NCBI RefSeq assembly: GCF_963676685.1
Contig: NC_092352.1
Span: forward strand, 25,935,117 to 25,999,116
Length of the DNA: 64,000 nucleotides
Direction of reading: 5' to 3'
DNA from: Mytilus edulis
Lineage: Eukaryota; Mollusca; Bivalvia; Mytilida; Mytilidae
Both the position numbers and the translations under genes were made by a program. Below the pieces are notes generated by a model, which was given only the letters and a program-made list of their open reading frames with translations, was not told where the DNA came from and searched no databases. This document shows, piece after piece, positions 31,153 to 44,063 of the stretch (position 1 is the stretch's first letter; each line of letters opens with the position of its first letter).

Positions 31153-34100
31153 GTAAGTTTGTTTTCAGTTTTATGGTCGTGTTTTGGACTTTGTTAAATC
31201 AATTTTAGGGACTAATTTACAAGTTTTAAAATATCATAAAATTGTGAATGGAAATGGGGAATGTGTCAAAGAGACTACATCTCGACCATAGAATAAACAA
31301 CAGGTCACCAACAGGTCTTCAATGCAGCGAGAAATTCCCGCACCTGGAGGCGTCCTTCAGCTGGCCCCTAAACAAATATGTATTAGTTAGTTCAGTGATA
31401 ATAAACGCATAATGAGCACATAATGAATGTGTTTTAAGACTGCATTGTGATCTCCTTGTGTAAAAATAAGCGGTTGTCAGATTGACCGCAAACCAGATTT
31501 GCCTGCTTTAAAATGATATTGGCAGATCTGGACCCCAAACATTATCAAGAAAAAAAAGATGTTTTTGTGGGGTTCAGAAATGCATCAATCTAGCTTTCAT
31601 TTCCCGCTACTTGAAGGTTTACAATTCAACAACGATAGAAGCTAAAATCGTGGAAATCGAACTTGACCTTCATTAAGTAAGTCACAGAAAACCACATATC
31701 TATTAATTTGAAAAGATTTTTCTTCAACGCGTTTTCAAATATTACACGGTCACTGTTTGGCACCCACCCGGCCGAACCGCCCGTCTGCCTGCCCACTTGC
31801 CGTAAATGACCAAATCAATAACCGATATCTTCCATTGGAAATCCTGTTAAAAAGGGGGAAAATTTATTATAGCACTACTTTATTTTAATACAACCTCATA
31901 TGTTATATTCGTACAATATAGTTTGGTAGTGTAAAACCTTGATGTGGTTTCAACTATTCAGCAACTAGAAAATACTGGATTGTAGTTTCATGCGTGTGTT
32001 TTGAGATTCTCACAGTTTGTCATATATTATGAACATTTCATTACTAATTAATCCTTTGAGACCTTGACTTAAAGTTGCAAATTTAATACATGCTAATCTC
32101 ATAAAATCGCAGATGCTAATCTGTATAAGCATAAGAAAGACAATCCAAACAAACACCCAACTGAATTTCTAGCAAAATTTTATTTTTGTATGAATAAAAG
32201 GAGATTTGAAATATGCGTCAATAAGACAGTAACTGAACAACACATCAGGTTCCTCTCAAATCTATCAAATTTATTCGAATGAATGCTGTGGACTCTACTT
32301 TCTGTGTTATGGTACAATATTGGAAAAGGACAAAAGTACAAAATGTGTGTGTTACAAGTTTATACTTTATTTACGGTGCCAAGTTAAAAATCTGATTTTT
32401 ATCAGATTGCATTTTTAATTATAAAAGTCTGATTTTTAACTTGGCATTAATAAAAAATGCACTCTGATAAAAATCAGATTTGCTTCTCGGTCGTGTTGAA
32501 ATCAGTTTACTCCGTTCCGTGTAATATTCTAAACCACTTTGAAACCTACGTTATTCTTCAGTTATATACATATTTATTTTATTGCACAATAACTTCCAAA
32601 TATGTAAAATCAAAATGCGAAACAATGCTTCTCACTTACTATTTATACCTCAACTTTACCTAAAAAATATGGAAGTCGAGTACCAATATTTATTTATTTA
32701 CAAATCTATTTTACGTCCAGTGGCCGAAATAGTATGCCTACCTTATGTTTCGGTGCTACCGATTAAGAAAAATATCTTCTCTTGGTTTAGAGCATACATT
32801 TAAATTGTATACAATTGCTGAATTTTTCAGTAAAAACATTCTCTTTAATAATCTATTCAAAAGTTCAAATATGAGAGCCGGGGTTTAGTGGTCAGGTCAT
32901 CGGACTACTAACACAGTTGTCCCTGATTCGATACCCGCTCCGGGGAGAAAACCGGAACCGCAAAGTTGAAATAACTTGTCTCCCAATCCACTATAAATAA
33001 ATATATTAAATTTAAACTAAAAATTTCAATTTTTTTTTTCTCGATTTGAGTTTGTTATCTAGAGTTCAATGTGTTAAAGTTGCATGCACATTTTTATCAA
33101 ATCTATGATGTAGCCTATTTTCTTTTCCTTGACATTAGCAGTTGGTACCCTGGTAAGATAACATTGAACAGTGTTGGACTGCATCGTAGCCCAAGATTAC
33201 TTAATTATAAATAATTTCTCAGATGACAATAATCGTAAGCAGAATGTTTTTTCCCCCGCTGTAATCAACGAAGGAATTTAGTGTTTCTCATGACCGACCG
33301 TTTTTGCGTCTTTCTGTCCTCCGTCCGTCTGTTATATTTTCAATTCTACATCTTGCAAATTTTATGAAACTCATTCACAATGCTAAGAATTAAAACCAGC
33401 AGACAAATTTCGAATTTGGGCAGTGAGTCATTAACTGTTCTAAAGTTATGCCCTTTTTTCTTTTAAAAATTGCAAACGTGTTGTGAAATTTACTTTTGAG
33501 AAACTGATATGAATTGAAACTTGTGGCACTGGAAGCTATTAGGCTCCTTATTTCCTAAATGTAAAAAGCTGAAGAAAAGCCGATAATCACAAAATTTAGG
33601 GTTGGCATTGCACTGCATGAGCCAATAGGAGCCTAATTCCCACGATACATTTTACACCAGGATCACAGTAAAAGCCATTGTAATCTATACTAACAATAAC
33701 AGCAGCACAGATTCATGCGGACGTAGTGTTCTAACATTGTGTTAATCATTTAATGTGCAAATTTAAAAACATGAATTCTTAACCACCAGTGTATGTAAAG
33801 TGCGGATCCTAAAATATCATTTTTACTGTATATGCCATAAATGTCTAATGTAGAATGATAAATAAACAGACGAACTTTTTTTAATTTTTGAAGAAAATGA
33901 AGAAAAATAGTTTAAATGTATATGTTCAGAAATACATAATACACTGTGTCTAAACCACACCGGCAAAATTTGTTCGGACTCGATGGTATCTAACATCCGG
34001 CACAATGACGGAACATTAATAGACAGAAGAAAGCTAGGTTTCTCCTTATTTTCTTATTTTTTTTATGATATCGAAGAATATAAATACACATACAACTATT

Positions 34101-37100
34101 TTCTATTGTGATATGCAATATTTTCTACAACCGTTCTATATTAATGGAAAAATAAGTAAAAATGCACGTCAAAATGACGAATTGAGTGAACCTTGCCTCG
34201 AAATTGTTTAATTTCTCTTTAAATTGTTCACATTGTACGGAAAGAAAGGTACGGGAAGATAGATATTGACACGGAGATTGCAAATTTAGTTATTATGAGC
34301 ATCTCAATAATTGTAACTCTGTGTATGGAACGAAAGAAATGGGTCATGTCAAAATGGAACTGGCCGGTTTCGTCAATGTATACAACCCGGTTTCGTCGTA
34401 GATTTCAAAATGAATAACCCGGTTTGGTCAAATAAAAAAAAATCATAATCGCATTACAATATAATTGATTATTTAACTTCAGCGTTCAAAATGAGTTTTG
34501 TGGGTCGTTCGAAAACAAGTTCGTTCACCGGACAGCGGCTTATTATTTATATGAGTCTCAGATTCAAATAAATAATAAGCAAATTCCTACTCTTATAGAA
34601 CACAAATATTTTAATTTTACTTTGCATTCCGAACTTTTTTAACAGCATATTGAGATTAAAGCTCTCTAAATATGCATTTTCTATATGAGTTATGGGAAAA
34701 TATGTTGAACATGTTTAAACTTGAAATTAAAGTTTACGGTCTTAAAAATCGAAACACACAATTGATATGTGATTTTCTCGCACAAAAGAATGGACACCTT
34801 TATAAGTAATCTAATCATTCCATGTATGTAATCTTTTCTACCATCGTTAAAAATAAATCTTCTTAAGGATAAACGTTGATAATAAGACAAATGTATATGC
34901 ATGCATAATCGACATAGAAAATGAATGTAGGATTACAACTACCATGCATTAAAATAAAATTTATTTATCACTAATTGTAACTATACTGCTATGTACAAAT
35001 TAGTATAATAGTCTCAGGTCATCGATAAAATTCAATAATAATTATTTTGTTAACATTATTAAAAAAACCGAGTCTGTACTGTCGCCATTGTGTTATGATG
35101 ATCGTACACTGACGTTGGTCAATATATTTTGACAATATATACGGACAGACGGATTCAGTTTATTTCAAAGTGGGCGTATTTCGAACAACCTTTACATACC
35201 GCCGAGCGTAGCGAGTCGAACAATATTTTGATTATTTTTTGCTTTACAAAATCGTTAAATACAGGAATCAATATAGTTTTGGCAACCGAAGGTGGGGTCG
35301 GGGCGTGCAACCTATACGTCATCTAGATTCGCCACTTATCTTATAAAGTGTATACCGAATTAAAATATTGTAAGAAATGAGAAAACAGGAACACCCGGGA
35401 AATCGGATTATGTGAGTTGGATTATGTTTATTATAATAAATGCCGAATATCAAGTTCTTTTTATCGATTTCTATACATTTTTCTCAAATATATATAAATG
35501 TTATATAGGAAAATGATAAGGCAGACAAATATACAAATAAATCGACTTGGCCGATATCCTAATAAAACTTATTGACCTTTAATTACGATTATTTTTCATT
35601 TCTTTGCGTTTTTACACGCCCGTCCCAATTTTGACAGGACGTATTATTGTATACACCCGTCTGTCCGTCCGTCCTTCCATCCGTCCGTTCCTCCATCTAT
35701 CAGTCATTCGGTCCGTCCGTCTACATATCCGTCTATCTTTATGTCCAGCGTAAACATGTCGCACCGTAACTTGAGCTTATCTAGTTTTCATGAAACTTAA
35801 CAAAGTTATTTCTTGAAATGGTCAAACGATTTGTAAACCTTTTAGTGAAAATCAAATTAAATCTTTTTGAGTTACAGAACTTTGTAAGTAAAACAGGAGT
35901 GTGTTTTTTGTTAACATGTCGCGCCATATCTCAAAATGATTTATCATTATTGCATCAAACTTTACACACTTCTTAGTAATATAAATCTTAACTTCTGCAT
36001 ACTTTATGGTGATGTTTTAAATTTTGTTTTTTAAGCGTTAATTAGGTTTTCTTTGTAAAAAAAAAAAGGGGGGTCACATACTGCGATGTATCTCAAACCC
36101 TACATAAAAAAATATCATAATGTTAATGTTAAAAAAATAATTAGATATCAGTGTTTGCTATTGAGTATTTATATTCCATTTAAAATTAGTTTGAAGATCA
36201 GTGAAATAACGGATACGACTTTCATTAGGAAAATGTGTAGTACTATATTTACCTATGTAAATAAATGTAAACACGCCAAGTTTACTTTATAATACATATA
36301 TATTTAATTTCTTTCGAAAGACAATGTTCAGATCCGTGTTAACGTTGCTTTTCATTAATTGTTGGTTTTAAAAAAATATAAAAAACCGGGTGATATATAT
36401 AGACGAAACCGGGTGTTGTGTAGTAAACAACAATGACGAAACCGGTGTTTTTTTATTTGACATGACCTATTTCTTTCGTTCCATACACATAAATACAAGT
36501 ATTGAGATGCTCATAATGACTAGTTTTGCAATCTCTGTGTCAGTATCTATCTTCCCGTACCTTTCTTTCCGTACAATGTGAACAATTTAAAGAGAAATTA
36601 AACAATTTCGAGGCAAGGTTCACTCAATTCGTCATTTTGACATGCATTTTGACTTATTTCTCCGTTAATATAGAACGGTTGTAGAAAATATTGCATATCA
36701 CAATAGAAAATAGTTGTTTATGTATATATATTCTTCGATGTCATTAAAAAAATAAGAAAATAAGGAGAAACCTATCTTTCTTCTGTCTATTGATGTTCCG
36801 TCATTGTGCCGGATGTTAGATACCATCGAGTCCGATCAAATTCTGCCGGTGTGGTTTAGACACAGTGTAATACTAATAAAACAAAGTAAGAGATGCGAGC
36901 GGAATTTATCGCGCCTAAAGCCATCCAACTGTGAAATATATACCAAAATAGGTGAATTTTTAGGACATTTCACGAACAGATCGTGCAGGTGCTTTATAAC
37001 TAACAGGTGAGATGTTGTTGCAGTAAAAAATATTCATTTTAATACAATTATTAAAGTTGTATAACGTAGAATATGTTTTGTCATTCAGTTTCTTCATATT

Positions 37101-40100
37101 TAACTACATTCCACTATGATGATTTCGTAATGCTAGTCATGTTTACTGTCGAATAATGATACTATTCTTTCATTTTAACTGTGGAGCGAATTATTAGTAT
37201 TGTATATGCGGTGCATTTTCACTGTGTAATTATAATTTTTTTTTTTATCTATTACAGCTCATTTCTTTAAGCATGTAGAGCAAGACTTTAGTTGATTTGC
37301 TTGCTTTTTTTTATTGGATAATCATTATGATAACACCCAATTTAATTCAAATATTAAAAATACAGGTTAAACTATGCCTATTCATATTGTTTAAAAATGT
37401 CAATCTTATTTACAAAGTTTGTATAAACAATTATACAAACAAAGCAAGCAAGCCAACCAAAGTTTTGCTTTACATGCATTAGGAAATTAGCTGTAAATCC
37501 TTAATTTAGCCGACTTGCTCAAATAATAGATAAAGTAAGACAAAGATTTGATAAAATTTAACTTACGGATAAAAGTTTGGTTTTAAAACACTCTACTAAA
37601 TTCAATAGAAATAACATTTATTTCAAATGTATTCCATTTAGTTTCTTATAAAGCGTATAGAGATCTTTATCCTTATTTTTTATGCCCCACCTACGATAGT
37701 AGAGGGGCATTATGTTTTCTGGTCTGTGCGTCCGTCCGTCCGTCCGTCCGTCTGTTCGTTCGTCCGTCCGTCTGTCCGTTCGTCCGTCCGTCTGTCCCGC
37801 TTCAGGTTAAAGTTTTTGGTCAAGGTAGTTTTTGATGAAGTTTAAGTCCAATCGACTTCAAACTTAGTACACATGTCCCCTATGATATGATCTTTCTAAT
37901 TTTAATGCCAAATTAGAGTTTTTACCCCAATTTCACGGTCCACTGAACATGGAAAATGATAGTGCGAGTGGGGCATTCGTGTACTGAGGACACATTCTTG
38001 TTTTATCCATTTCCATGACACTTCACCACTAATTACGTACATCTTGATATAGATTGCACCTTTGTTTTCCCGTTTAAAAGGTTTTACACTGGATCCCTTT
38101 ATAACTTGCTGTTCGGTGTGAGCCAAGACTCCATGTTGAAGACCGTATTTTGACGTATAATGGTCTACTTTTATAAATTGTGACTCGGATGGAGAGTTGT
38201 CTCATTGTCACATACGACATCTATATGGCTCAAAAACGAAACGAGACGGGATAAAAAGGGATGAAAAAATCTACGCTACTTTTTTAATATATTTATAATG
38301 GGCTTTATATGGGTCAAAATAGAGTAAAATAGTGGGTCGCATTTGGGTATAAGCGTCACGCCGGATTGCCGATTTTTTGCAAGCGTGACAGGTGAAAGTC
38401 AAATGATTGTGTAGAGAAAAACGGGAAATGAAGTCTAGCGGGACACGGATAATTACAAAAAATTAGAACTGCATAGTATAAGCGGGATACGGGAATCTGA
38501 CAAAACAATAAGCGGAATGCGGGAATCTGACAAAACAGTAAGCGGGATCCGGGATCAGAACCCCCCAATGAGACCCCAGAAAAAGATATTTTTGTATATT
38601 CATCCTATTGTTACAGTCATGCCTTCAATAACAAAAGTATCCGATGCATGCATTTTTTCATATTTTTGGTCCCTTTTTCAATTTTGTGGGGTCCAAAATT
38701 ATAGACAAAAGTCCTTTAATATAGATATTTGGAATTCGTTGACATGCTGAATCTGACCATGTATCAAGTTTGGGGATTTTTTGCCTAGTTGCTGAAATAG
38801 CCCACATAGAGTTCCAAAGGGTCTAAAATCAACAAAAATGAATTGTAGCATGCATTTCGTGTACAATAACCCAAATGTGCATGGTTTTGCCTCTGTGGTA
38901 GTATCCATTCGCGGATCTAGAATTTTTCATAAGTAGGGGCCCACTGACTGCTTAAGAGGGCCCGCTGCTGTCACGCTCCAGTGATTCACTATATAAGTTA
39001 AAATCAAGGAGAAACGTAATCTGAAGAATACAATATGACATTTTGAGAATCGCTTTTGTTACAAGTTTGAAAAGCTATATATTTGATGAAGAATGAATGA
39101 GGAGTTTGTATTTCAATTGGAAAATACATGTATCATAAATCCTAAAGTCATCAACTAAGTTTTTTTTCATTTGTTGCAAGTGCATTTATCACATAATTCT
39201 ACAATAAAAATTCCTCGCATCTTTGAAAGTTCTACATTAATAATGACTGCACTAACAGTGATAATTCATCGCATCTATAGTTAAAATGGATCGCTTTCAA
39301 TAATCGATATGCTATATTATGATGCTTTTATAACACTTATTTGAAGTTTAATGCTATGTTTGTATATTATAAAGACATATCACAATGAAAATATCCTTTA
39401 ACTTGATATTTTCAAAACGTAAACAAATACAGTTTTCCCATGATCCTTTATTCTACAATAGACATACCCGCATATAACAGTAAAAATGAACTAGCTGGAT
39501 TCGCACTTTATATACACTGACCACTAGTAAATGAAAAATCCCGTGTTAAATCTATACTGTATTGTCTTTTAGTTACAAACTAATTTTAAAATTTGGTTCA
39601 CGTTGTACGGGAATCTTTCGACATTTTAGATCGCAAATAACAGCAAAATTCAAAGTTTGGTCCTAATTTGAAATGAAATAAACAAATTTTGGTCCTAATT
39701 TGAAATGAAATAAGCAAATTTTGATATTGGACAGAAATTGATTTGTGAGATCATTTATTTAGGCAAAGAAATTTAAGTGAACGTAACTGTTTTTACATAA
39801 ACAGAATAATTTCACCTGATTCAATTTATTTTTAAACTTTGCTTTATATGGTTTCATCAATTAAATGCTAAAAATATATAATAGAATGAACAAGATTATT
39901 TTCTTTCAGAAACTGTATACAGCAAGAAAAAGTATGAAGTCCACGTTCTTTTTTTTTTAATTTCTGAAAACATTTTATAAGACATATCTTCTCATGTTTC
40001 AAAACTCTGTCATAGGTACAAAACTTGTAGCTTGGAATATTACTCGGTGGCATATACCGCAGGGTTTGGTCAAATTAAAAAAAATAATATAATGGACAGC

Positions 40101-40658
40101 CGGCAAAGTATGAAAATGTCTGTCAATTTTTGTGTGTTTACTCCCATTTTAACTTAATAAAAGAGGTCCGTAAGACTTTTGTGGTTACCAAAACAAGATG
40201 TCCATTTTTAATTTGCTTAATACTTTCTTTCTATCTGCAGAAGTAAGCCTACATTGCCACCGATGGTCAAGCGAAAGGTAACTTACGCAGACACTGGAAA
40301 ACGAGTTGTGTTGTTATGTCCAAATTCTTCAAAGAAAAAAAGCTTGATAAGATGGCAGAATGGATCAATTCCCTTTAATCCTCTGACCATTAAAGGACAA
40401 ACACGTGGACGGGTTCATATAGATACTATCAATCGTTTGCACATAAAGGGACTACGAAAAAGTGATACCGCTGTTTATAGTTGCTGGGTTCAGGCGAAAT
40501 TAGTTGGTACAGTTAAGTTGATAATCACTACAGGAATTGATCCGAAAGTTCATCAGATTATAACAACAACAGGCATTGTGTTAACCATTATTTGTCTTTC
40601 ACTTATTTGCATATGTACACTTGGAAACAAAGCACGTAAGAAAAACGCAACAAAGTAA
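30119..40658 (+). CDS. FAM187-like: FAM187-like two-Ig-domain membrane protein, two coding exons
   Basis: Two exons (30119-31152 and 40241-40658) splice to 1452 nt, 483 aa. In order: a short basic N-terminus and a hydrophobic segment (about 13-34; signal peptide or anchor); an acidic stretch and a KKREKR basic site (65-70); a first Ig-like domain with Cys128, Trp145 and Cys187 in DGGQYFC; a WSEWSDCNQC segment (237-246) followed by several cysteines, CRS and CFMKCP (313-318); a second Ig-like domain with Cys371, Trp383 and Cys426 in DTAVYSC; a C-terminal membrane helix (about 451-472); and a short basic tail. This order (Ig, WSxW cysteine block, Ig, membrane helix) fits the FAM187A/B family, whose function is poorly known. 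A cell-surface role is inferred from the architecture only. Confidence 0.8.
31250..31385 (+). repeat. SINE-like repeat fragment (family D)
   Basis: AATGTGTCAAAGAGACTAC, GGTCACCAACAGGTCTTC, GAGAAATTCCCGCACC and GGAGGCGTCCTTCAGCTGG form a block that I recognise as dispersed in bivalve DNA. It is G+C-rich against the surrounding intron and has no frame. A single copy in this window. Confidence 0.4.
32375..32482. repeat. Interleaved inverted repeats
   Basis: TGCCAAGTTAAAAATCTGA pairs with TCTGATTTTTAACTTGGCA, and TCTGATTTTTATCAGATTGC pairs with the block at 32455-32480; the order is A-B-A'-B', so both helices cannot form as simple nested hairpins. In the FAM187-like intron. Confidence 0.55.
32876..33020 (+). 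repeat. tRNA-derived SINE-like element
   Basis: The head GCCGGGGTTTAGTGGTCAGG resembles a tRNA 5' half with box A, and CCTGATTCGATACCCG resembles box B, about 50 bases apart, as in polymerase III promoters. The 5' GCCGGGG does not pair cleanly as an acceptor stem and the anticodon loop is unclear, so I call it a SINE head or tRNA pseudogene instead of a functional tRNA. An AT-rich tail follows. Confidence 0.55.
33220..33660. repeat. Diverged dispersed repeat with TCCGTCCGTC motif
   Basis: This contains TCCTCCGTCCGTCTG, GCAAATTTTATGAAACTCATTC and GTTATGCCC, phrases similar in style to the repeat at 35640-36070 and to the family at 37677-38010. Boundaries uncertain. Confidence 0.35.
33940..36869. 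mobile_element. Large-TIR element, 2.93 kb, arms about 480-500 bp
   Basis: The left arm (33940 to about 34430) starts TACACTGTGTCTAAACCAC and pairs with the right arm (about 36385-36869) ending GTGGTTTAGACACAGTGTA. Shared inner blocks include ACATCCGGCACAATGACGG, CGAATTGAGTGAACC, GGAAAGAAAGGTACGGGAAG and ACCGGTTTCGTC-type motifs. The 1.95 kb centre has no transposase frame; it contains a ACCGCCGAGCGTAGCGAG motif and TCCG-rich repeats. Probably a non-autonomous DNA transposon. I found no convincing target duplication. Confidence 0.75.
35640..35750 (+). repeat. TCCG-rich simple repeat tract
   Basis: CCGTCTGTCCGTCCGTCCTT and similar imperfect tetranucleotide runs, inside the large-TIR element. 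Confidence 0.6.
37677..38012 (+). repeat. Dispersed repeat with GCCCCAC end and TCCG array
   Basis: It begins TTATGCCCCACCTACGATAG, has an internal GTCC/GTTC tetranucleotide array at 37730-37800, continues through AGTCCAATCGACTTCAAAC and ends GAGTGGGGCATTCGTGTAC. The GCCCCAC and GTGGGGC ends form a short inverted pair. I associate this type of repeat with bivalve introns. Confidence 0.55.
38040..38225 (+). repeat. SINE-like repeat (family B)
   Basis: AACTTGCTGTTCGGTGTGAGCC, CATGTTGAAGACCGTA, TATAATGGTCTACTTT and GGATGGAGAGTTGTCTCATTG match the copy at 47165-47365 closely. Confidence 0.6.
38470..38555 (+). repeat. Tandem repeat, unit about 31 bp
   Basis: AAGCGGGATACGGGAATCTG with ACAAAACA spacers repeats about two and a half times (38477, 38509, 38538). 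The surrounding 38340-38580 block is rich in CGGGA motifs. Confidence 0.55.
39657..39720 (+). repeat. Perfect-type 32 bp tandem duplication
   Basis: TTGGTCCTAATTTGAAATG through CAAATT occurs twice head to tail with one difference (AAACAAATT against AAGCAAATT). Confidence 0.8.
40241..40658 (+). CDS. FAM187-like: FAM187-like gene, exon 2 (second Ig domain, membrane anchor)
   Basis: The exon starts after CTATCTGCAG; its first base completes codon 345 (Lys), continuing SKPTLPPMVKRKV in frame. It encodes the second Ig-like domain, the membrane helix TGIVLTIICLSLICICTL and the tail NKARKKNATK with stop. The internal ATG at 40254 is not needed as a start. Confidence 0.85.
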
Positions 40659-42090
40659 GAAAAAAAAAGAGATAACACATCTGGTTTTGCTCCAAAAAAC
40701 ACAGTCGGAAAGCTGACCCCTGTTTGACCCCATTTCTTAAAGCAACAATGGACGTCATGTGATTACCATATATGGGCATTTTTTTACCAAAAAAAGTGAA
40801 GCTCGTTTTTTGGAATTTGTAGTTTTTTGCATGAATTAAAACTAATTTCCTTTTAAGTGAACATTCTTGAGTATATAAGAAATATATTACTCAACTCAAT
40901 TATGGATTAAACTCATTTTTTTCTCTCAAAATGTGTCTTCAAAGTCAAGGTGTTGACGAAAAAAATTGGTCACAGAAAATTAAAATCGTAATTTTCTTTC
41001 TTAACTTCTCGGGAAGCTATGCTGAATTTAAATTATGTTATGTAACATAACTTGGACTATGATATGTCAAATTTGTGCCAGTTGATATGCTAAGATACGC
41101 AAATGTGCCAGTTAGATGTGTCGATATTTCTGACGAAGCGGGGCCGACGGTAATTCACGAGTTACGTCCCTTTGTTTGACACTATCATGAACTAACTATT
41201 GTTATATCAAGCAATATGCTGTTATTTACATGTGGAAATTATTAAAAATTACATTATTAAATATATTTTGATACTGTAAACATGTGCCAAAAAATAGAGA
41301 AACACATTTTATCACTTTTCAGAACTCAGTCCCTGTGAAATAGGCCCTATGTGTTCCTATGTGCCATAATAGGGTTACTAATTTAATATTAATTTAATAT
41401 TCCAAGAGTTAATTTAATATTCATGTTTTGGTAAGTATTTTTACTGCTGCAACCAAATTATTTTAACACAGAAATAAATGTCTACTCAATTTATACAAGG
41501 GGTAGTCTAAATATTCATGAATAATGGATCAAGACAGTATTAAAATGATAAAAAACAGAAATTCCTTTTCATTACTGACACTTGCAAGTTGGTCCTACCT
41601 TTTTCATTTAAACATAAAAGAGATCATAATGAAAGTATTCTGAATGTAAAATCTTCATTATTTTAAATTCATAAAAGGAAAATTAGTTTGTAATCCTTGT
41701 TTTGTATGAACAAACTAAATATAACCATGTTGTCTCATTGATTTCATGCAAGTTATAGTTCTAATGAATGAACTCAAATTATAAAAATAACACACTAAAC
41801 CAATAAATAAATGGTGCTGGTCATGAACTTGAAAATAAATAAGAACAAAATAGACTTAGTAATATTTTTCTTTTTCTATTTGAAAAAAATAATAATAACA
41901 TTAAAAAAACTATGCATTTTTACAAATTACAGAATATATTTATAAAAGTATTTCAGAGCAGTTTCAGGGGGCTAAGTCAACAATTATGTTTTAGATCACA
42001 AGTCCAAATTAAGTCACACCTCATGTCAGTATCATATGATAATTCTTTGAATATGATTGTCAGATTAAAATGATACTCTGAAAGAGATTG
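40659..42090. other. 3' flank of the FAM187-like gene
   Basis: AT-rich, presumably starting with the 3' UTR. No exon or clear repeat was recognised. Confidence 0.4.
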
Positions 42091-42095
42091 TTTGA

Positions 42096-42352
42096 AGGCA
42101 GCAACCATTTGTTTTCAGGGAGGGGGGGGGGGCTATGGATTTTTTTCCAGACAAGTTGAAAACAATTCTTCTCTTTCAATTTTAGCATTTCATCTAATGG
42201 CAGCTGAGGGTAAAACAAACATTTTTTTTTCTCAGGGTCAAAACAAATTATTTTTTATCCAAAAATTGGAAACAAACTTTTTTTCTTCAAAACAATCAAA
42301 AGCCACCACCCCCTAACCCCTACAGAAAATCAAATGGTTGTTGGCTGCCTAA
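42096..42352. mobile_element. MITE-like element with GGCAGCAACCATTTG ends
   Basis: The left AGGCAGCAACCATTTGTTTTC pairs with the right GAAAATCAAATGGTTGTTGGCTGCCT. An eleven-to-twelve G run lies near the left end with a C-rich counterpart (CACCACCCCCTAACCCC) near the right. The centre matches 27255-27480. Confidence 0.65.
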
Positions 42353-42605
42353 GTTGAAATTTAAGACAATACTTTCTCATTTACTTTTGCAGGATTCCTT
42401 TATCACAAAAAACAAGTATTATTTTAAACAACGAATGTGTTTTATGTCAGTGCATCTATAAAAGCAGTTAAGGTTGTGCAAAGACAGTATAAGATTTCCT
42501 TACCTTGGTTTAGTTAAGTCATACATTTCACTGACTTAAAGAGAATAATTAATCCAGTCAAATATTCACAGCTGATCTCGCCATTACTTTTTCAAACAAA
42601 CATAC

Positions 42606-44059
42606 TAAGGCCACACCAATTTGATTACTTGTTCGACGGACCCGCCCGCACCTATTTTTTTCAAAACATAATTTTTTTATTTTTTTTATATTCCCGCTTC
42701 CCGCATCCGGAAATGTAATCTTGTCCATTTCCCGCACCGTTTTTTTTTTGTAAATATTATAAAATCACATTCTAAACCTCAGTGTTAATAACGATTTTAA
42801 ACCTATAAGCACCCCATAACACTGTGTAAATATCTGTGAAAATATTTGTTTCAGCATGAAACGTGAGAGTGCTCCAATATAAATATATAAGTGGAAATAC
42901 CTGTACAGAACAAAACATTGGTTTCTTTCCCCCTTACTTATATTCCCTATCAAAAGATGTTCGTTGTTAAAATAAAGTAAAAAGAACTTCTGAAGGATTT
43001 GCCTTCACCTGCGATTATATTGTATGCTAGAGAAACAAAACTATACACAGCCGCTGCATGTTTATGTACCTGATTTAGGGGCCTGTCGTTCAGCAGTTAT
43101 CGTTTGTAGATGTGGTTCATTGGTATTTTCGCGTTTGGATATATACATTAGATAGTTGGTTTTCCTGTTCGAATTGTGTACACCAATAAGTGTGGGGTCC
43201 CTTAAAGCTTGCTGTTTGGTCTGGATCAAAGCCCTGTGTAAAAGGCCGTATTTGACCTGTGATTGTCATGATTGTTATTATTAGGTTGTGAACAACCCTC
43301 CCTCAGACAAGGGGTAATTTTTCTGTTGTAGAAAAGAAAATAGAAATACCAAGGATTTGTATAGTGCTACTATTCAAAACCTTTGAAAATTTAGATTGTT
43401 TTACTCAAAAAGAGGAGAAATACATCATAATTTTTATTTTAAACAATTTTTCTAAAAGAGGGGTCCACTTATTTTGAATAATATTGAATAAACTGTTTAT
43501 AAAGTAAATGTGTTAATAGGTTCAAGTCCAGGAATATTACAAAATTCTTGGACATGTTTTGACCATTTAATACAAGATAGATATATAGTTCTTTGGGAAC
43601 ATATGAGCCCTTTTGTACTAAAAGATGTTTTTTACAAAGAAATATATTATGACTTTAATATATTGACCCCCTCATAAATGGGATATTTAGATTATAACAT
43701 TAAGGGGTTGTTCCCAACCTGATTATGACTTAATGTAGATGGCAAATTGGCCAATTGTCAGTCCCACATACATAGACCAGATTTAATTATACAATTATTT
43801 CATGGTGAACAGGGGAAAAATACTTCATAAATTAAAGAAATTTCAAAGTACAAGTCATAAATTGAGTTTTAATATTGTTAAAACCTACTATTTTATGTTT
43901 ACAAAAAAAAATTATAATCGCTCGCCTTTACTTTTCCAGCTTCGCCTCAAAAATTTTCAAATTAAATATTTTTTTATTAAAATTTTCAAATCGCTCGCTC
44001 GCCCCAATTTTTGGAGTCCAAAAATCCGTAGAACAAGAAATTAAATTGGTGTGGCCTAA
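42606..44059. mobile_element. TIR element of about 1.45 kb with nested SINE-like sequence
   Basis: TAAGGCCACACCAATTTGAT...CTTGTTCGACGGA on the left pairs with TCCGTAGAACAAG...ATTAAATTGGTGTGGCC on the right. The right side has AATCGCTCGCTCGCC motifs. A family B SINE-like block lies inside at 43060-43290, and a short AATTGGCCAATTGTC block near 43745. No transposase frame. Confidence 0.6.
43060..43290 (+). repeat. SINE-like repeat (family B), diverged
   Basis: TGTACCTGATTTAGGGGCCTG, TTGGTTTTCCTGTTCG, TTAAAGCTTGCTGTTTGG and AAAGGCCGTATTTGACC follow the order seen in 47165-47365. Confidence 0.5.
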
Positions 44060-44063
44060 ATGT

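Noticed and set aside
32876..32950. Possible functional tRNA gene.
   Set aside because: Box A and B look plausible, but the acceptor and anticodon stems do not pair well, and an AT-rich SINE-like tail follows.
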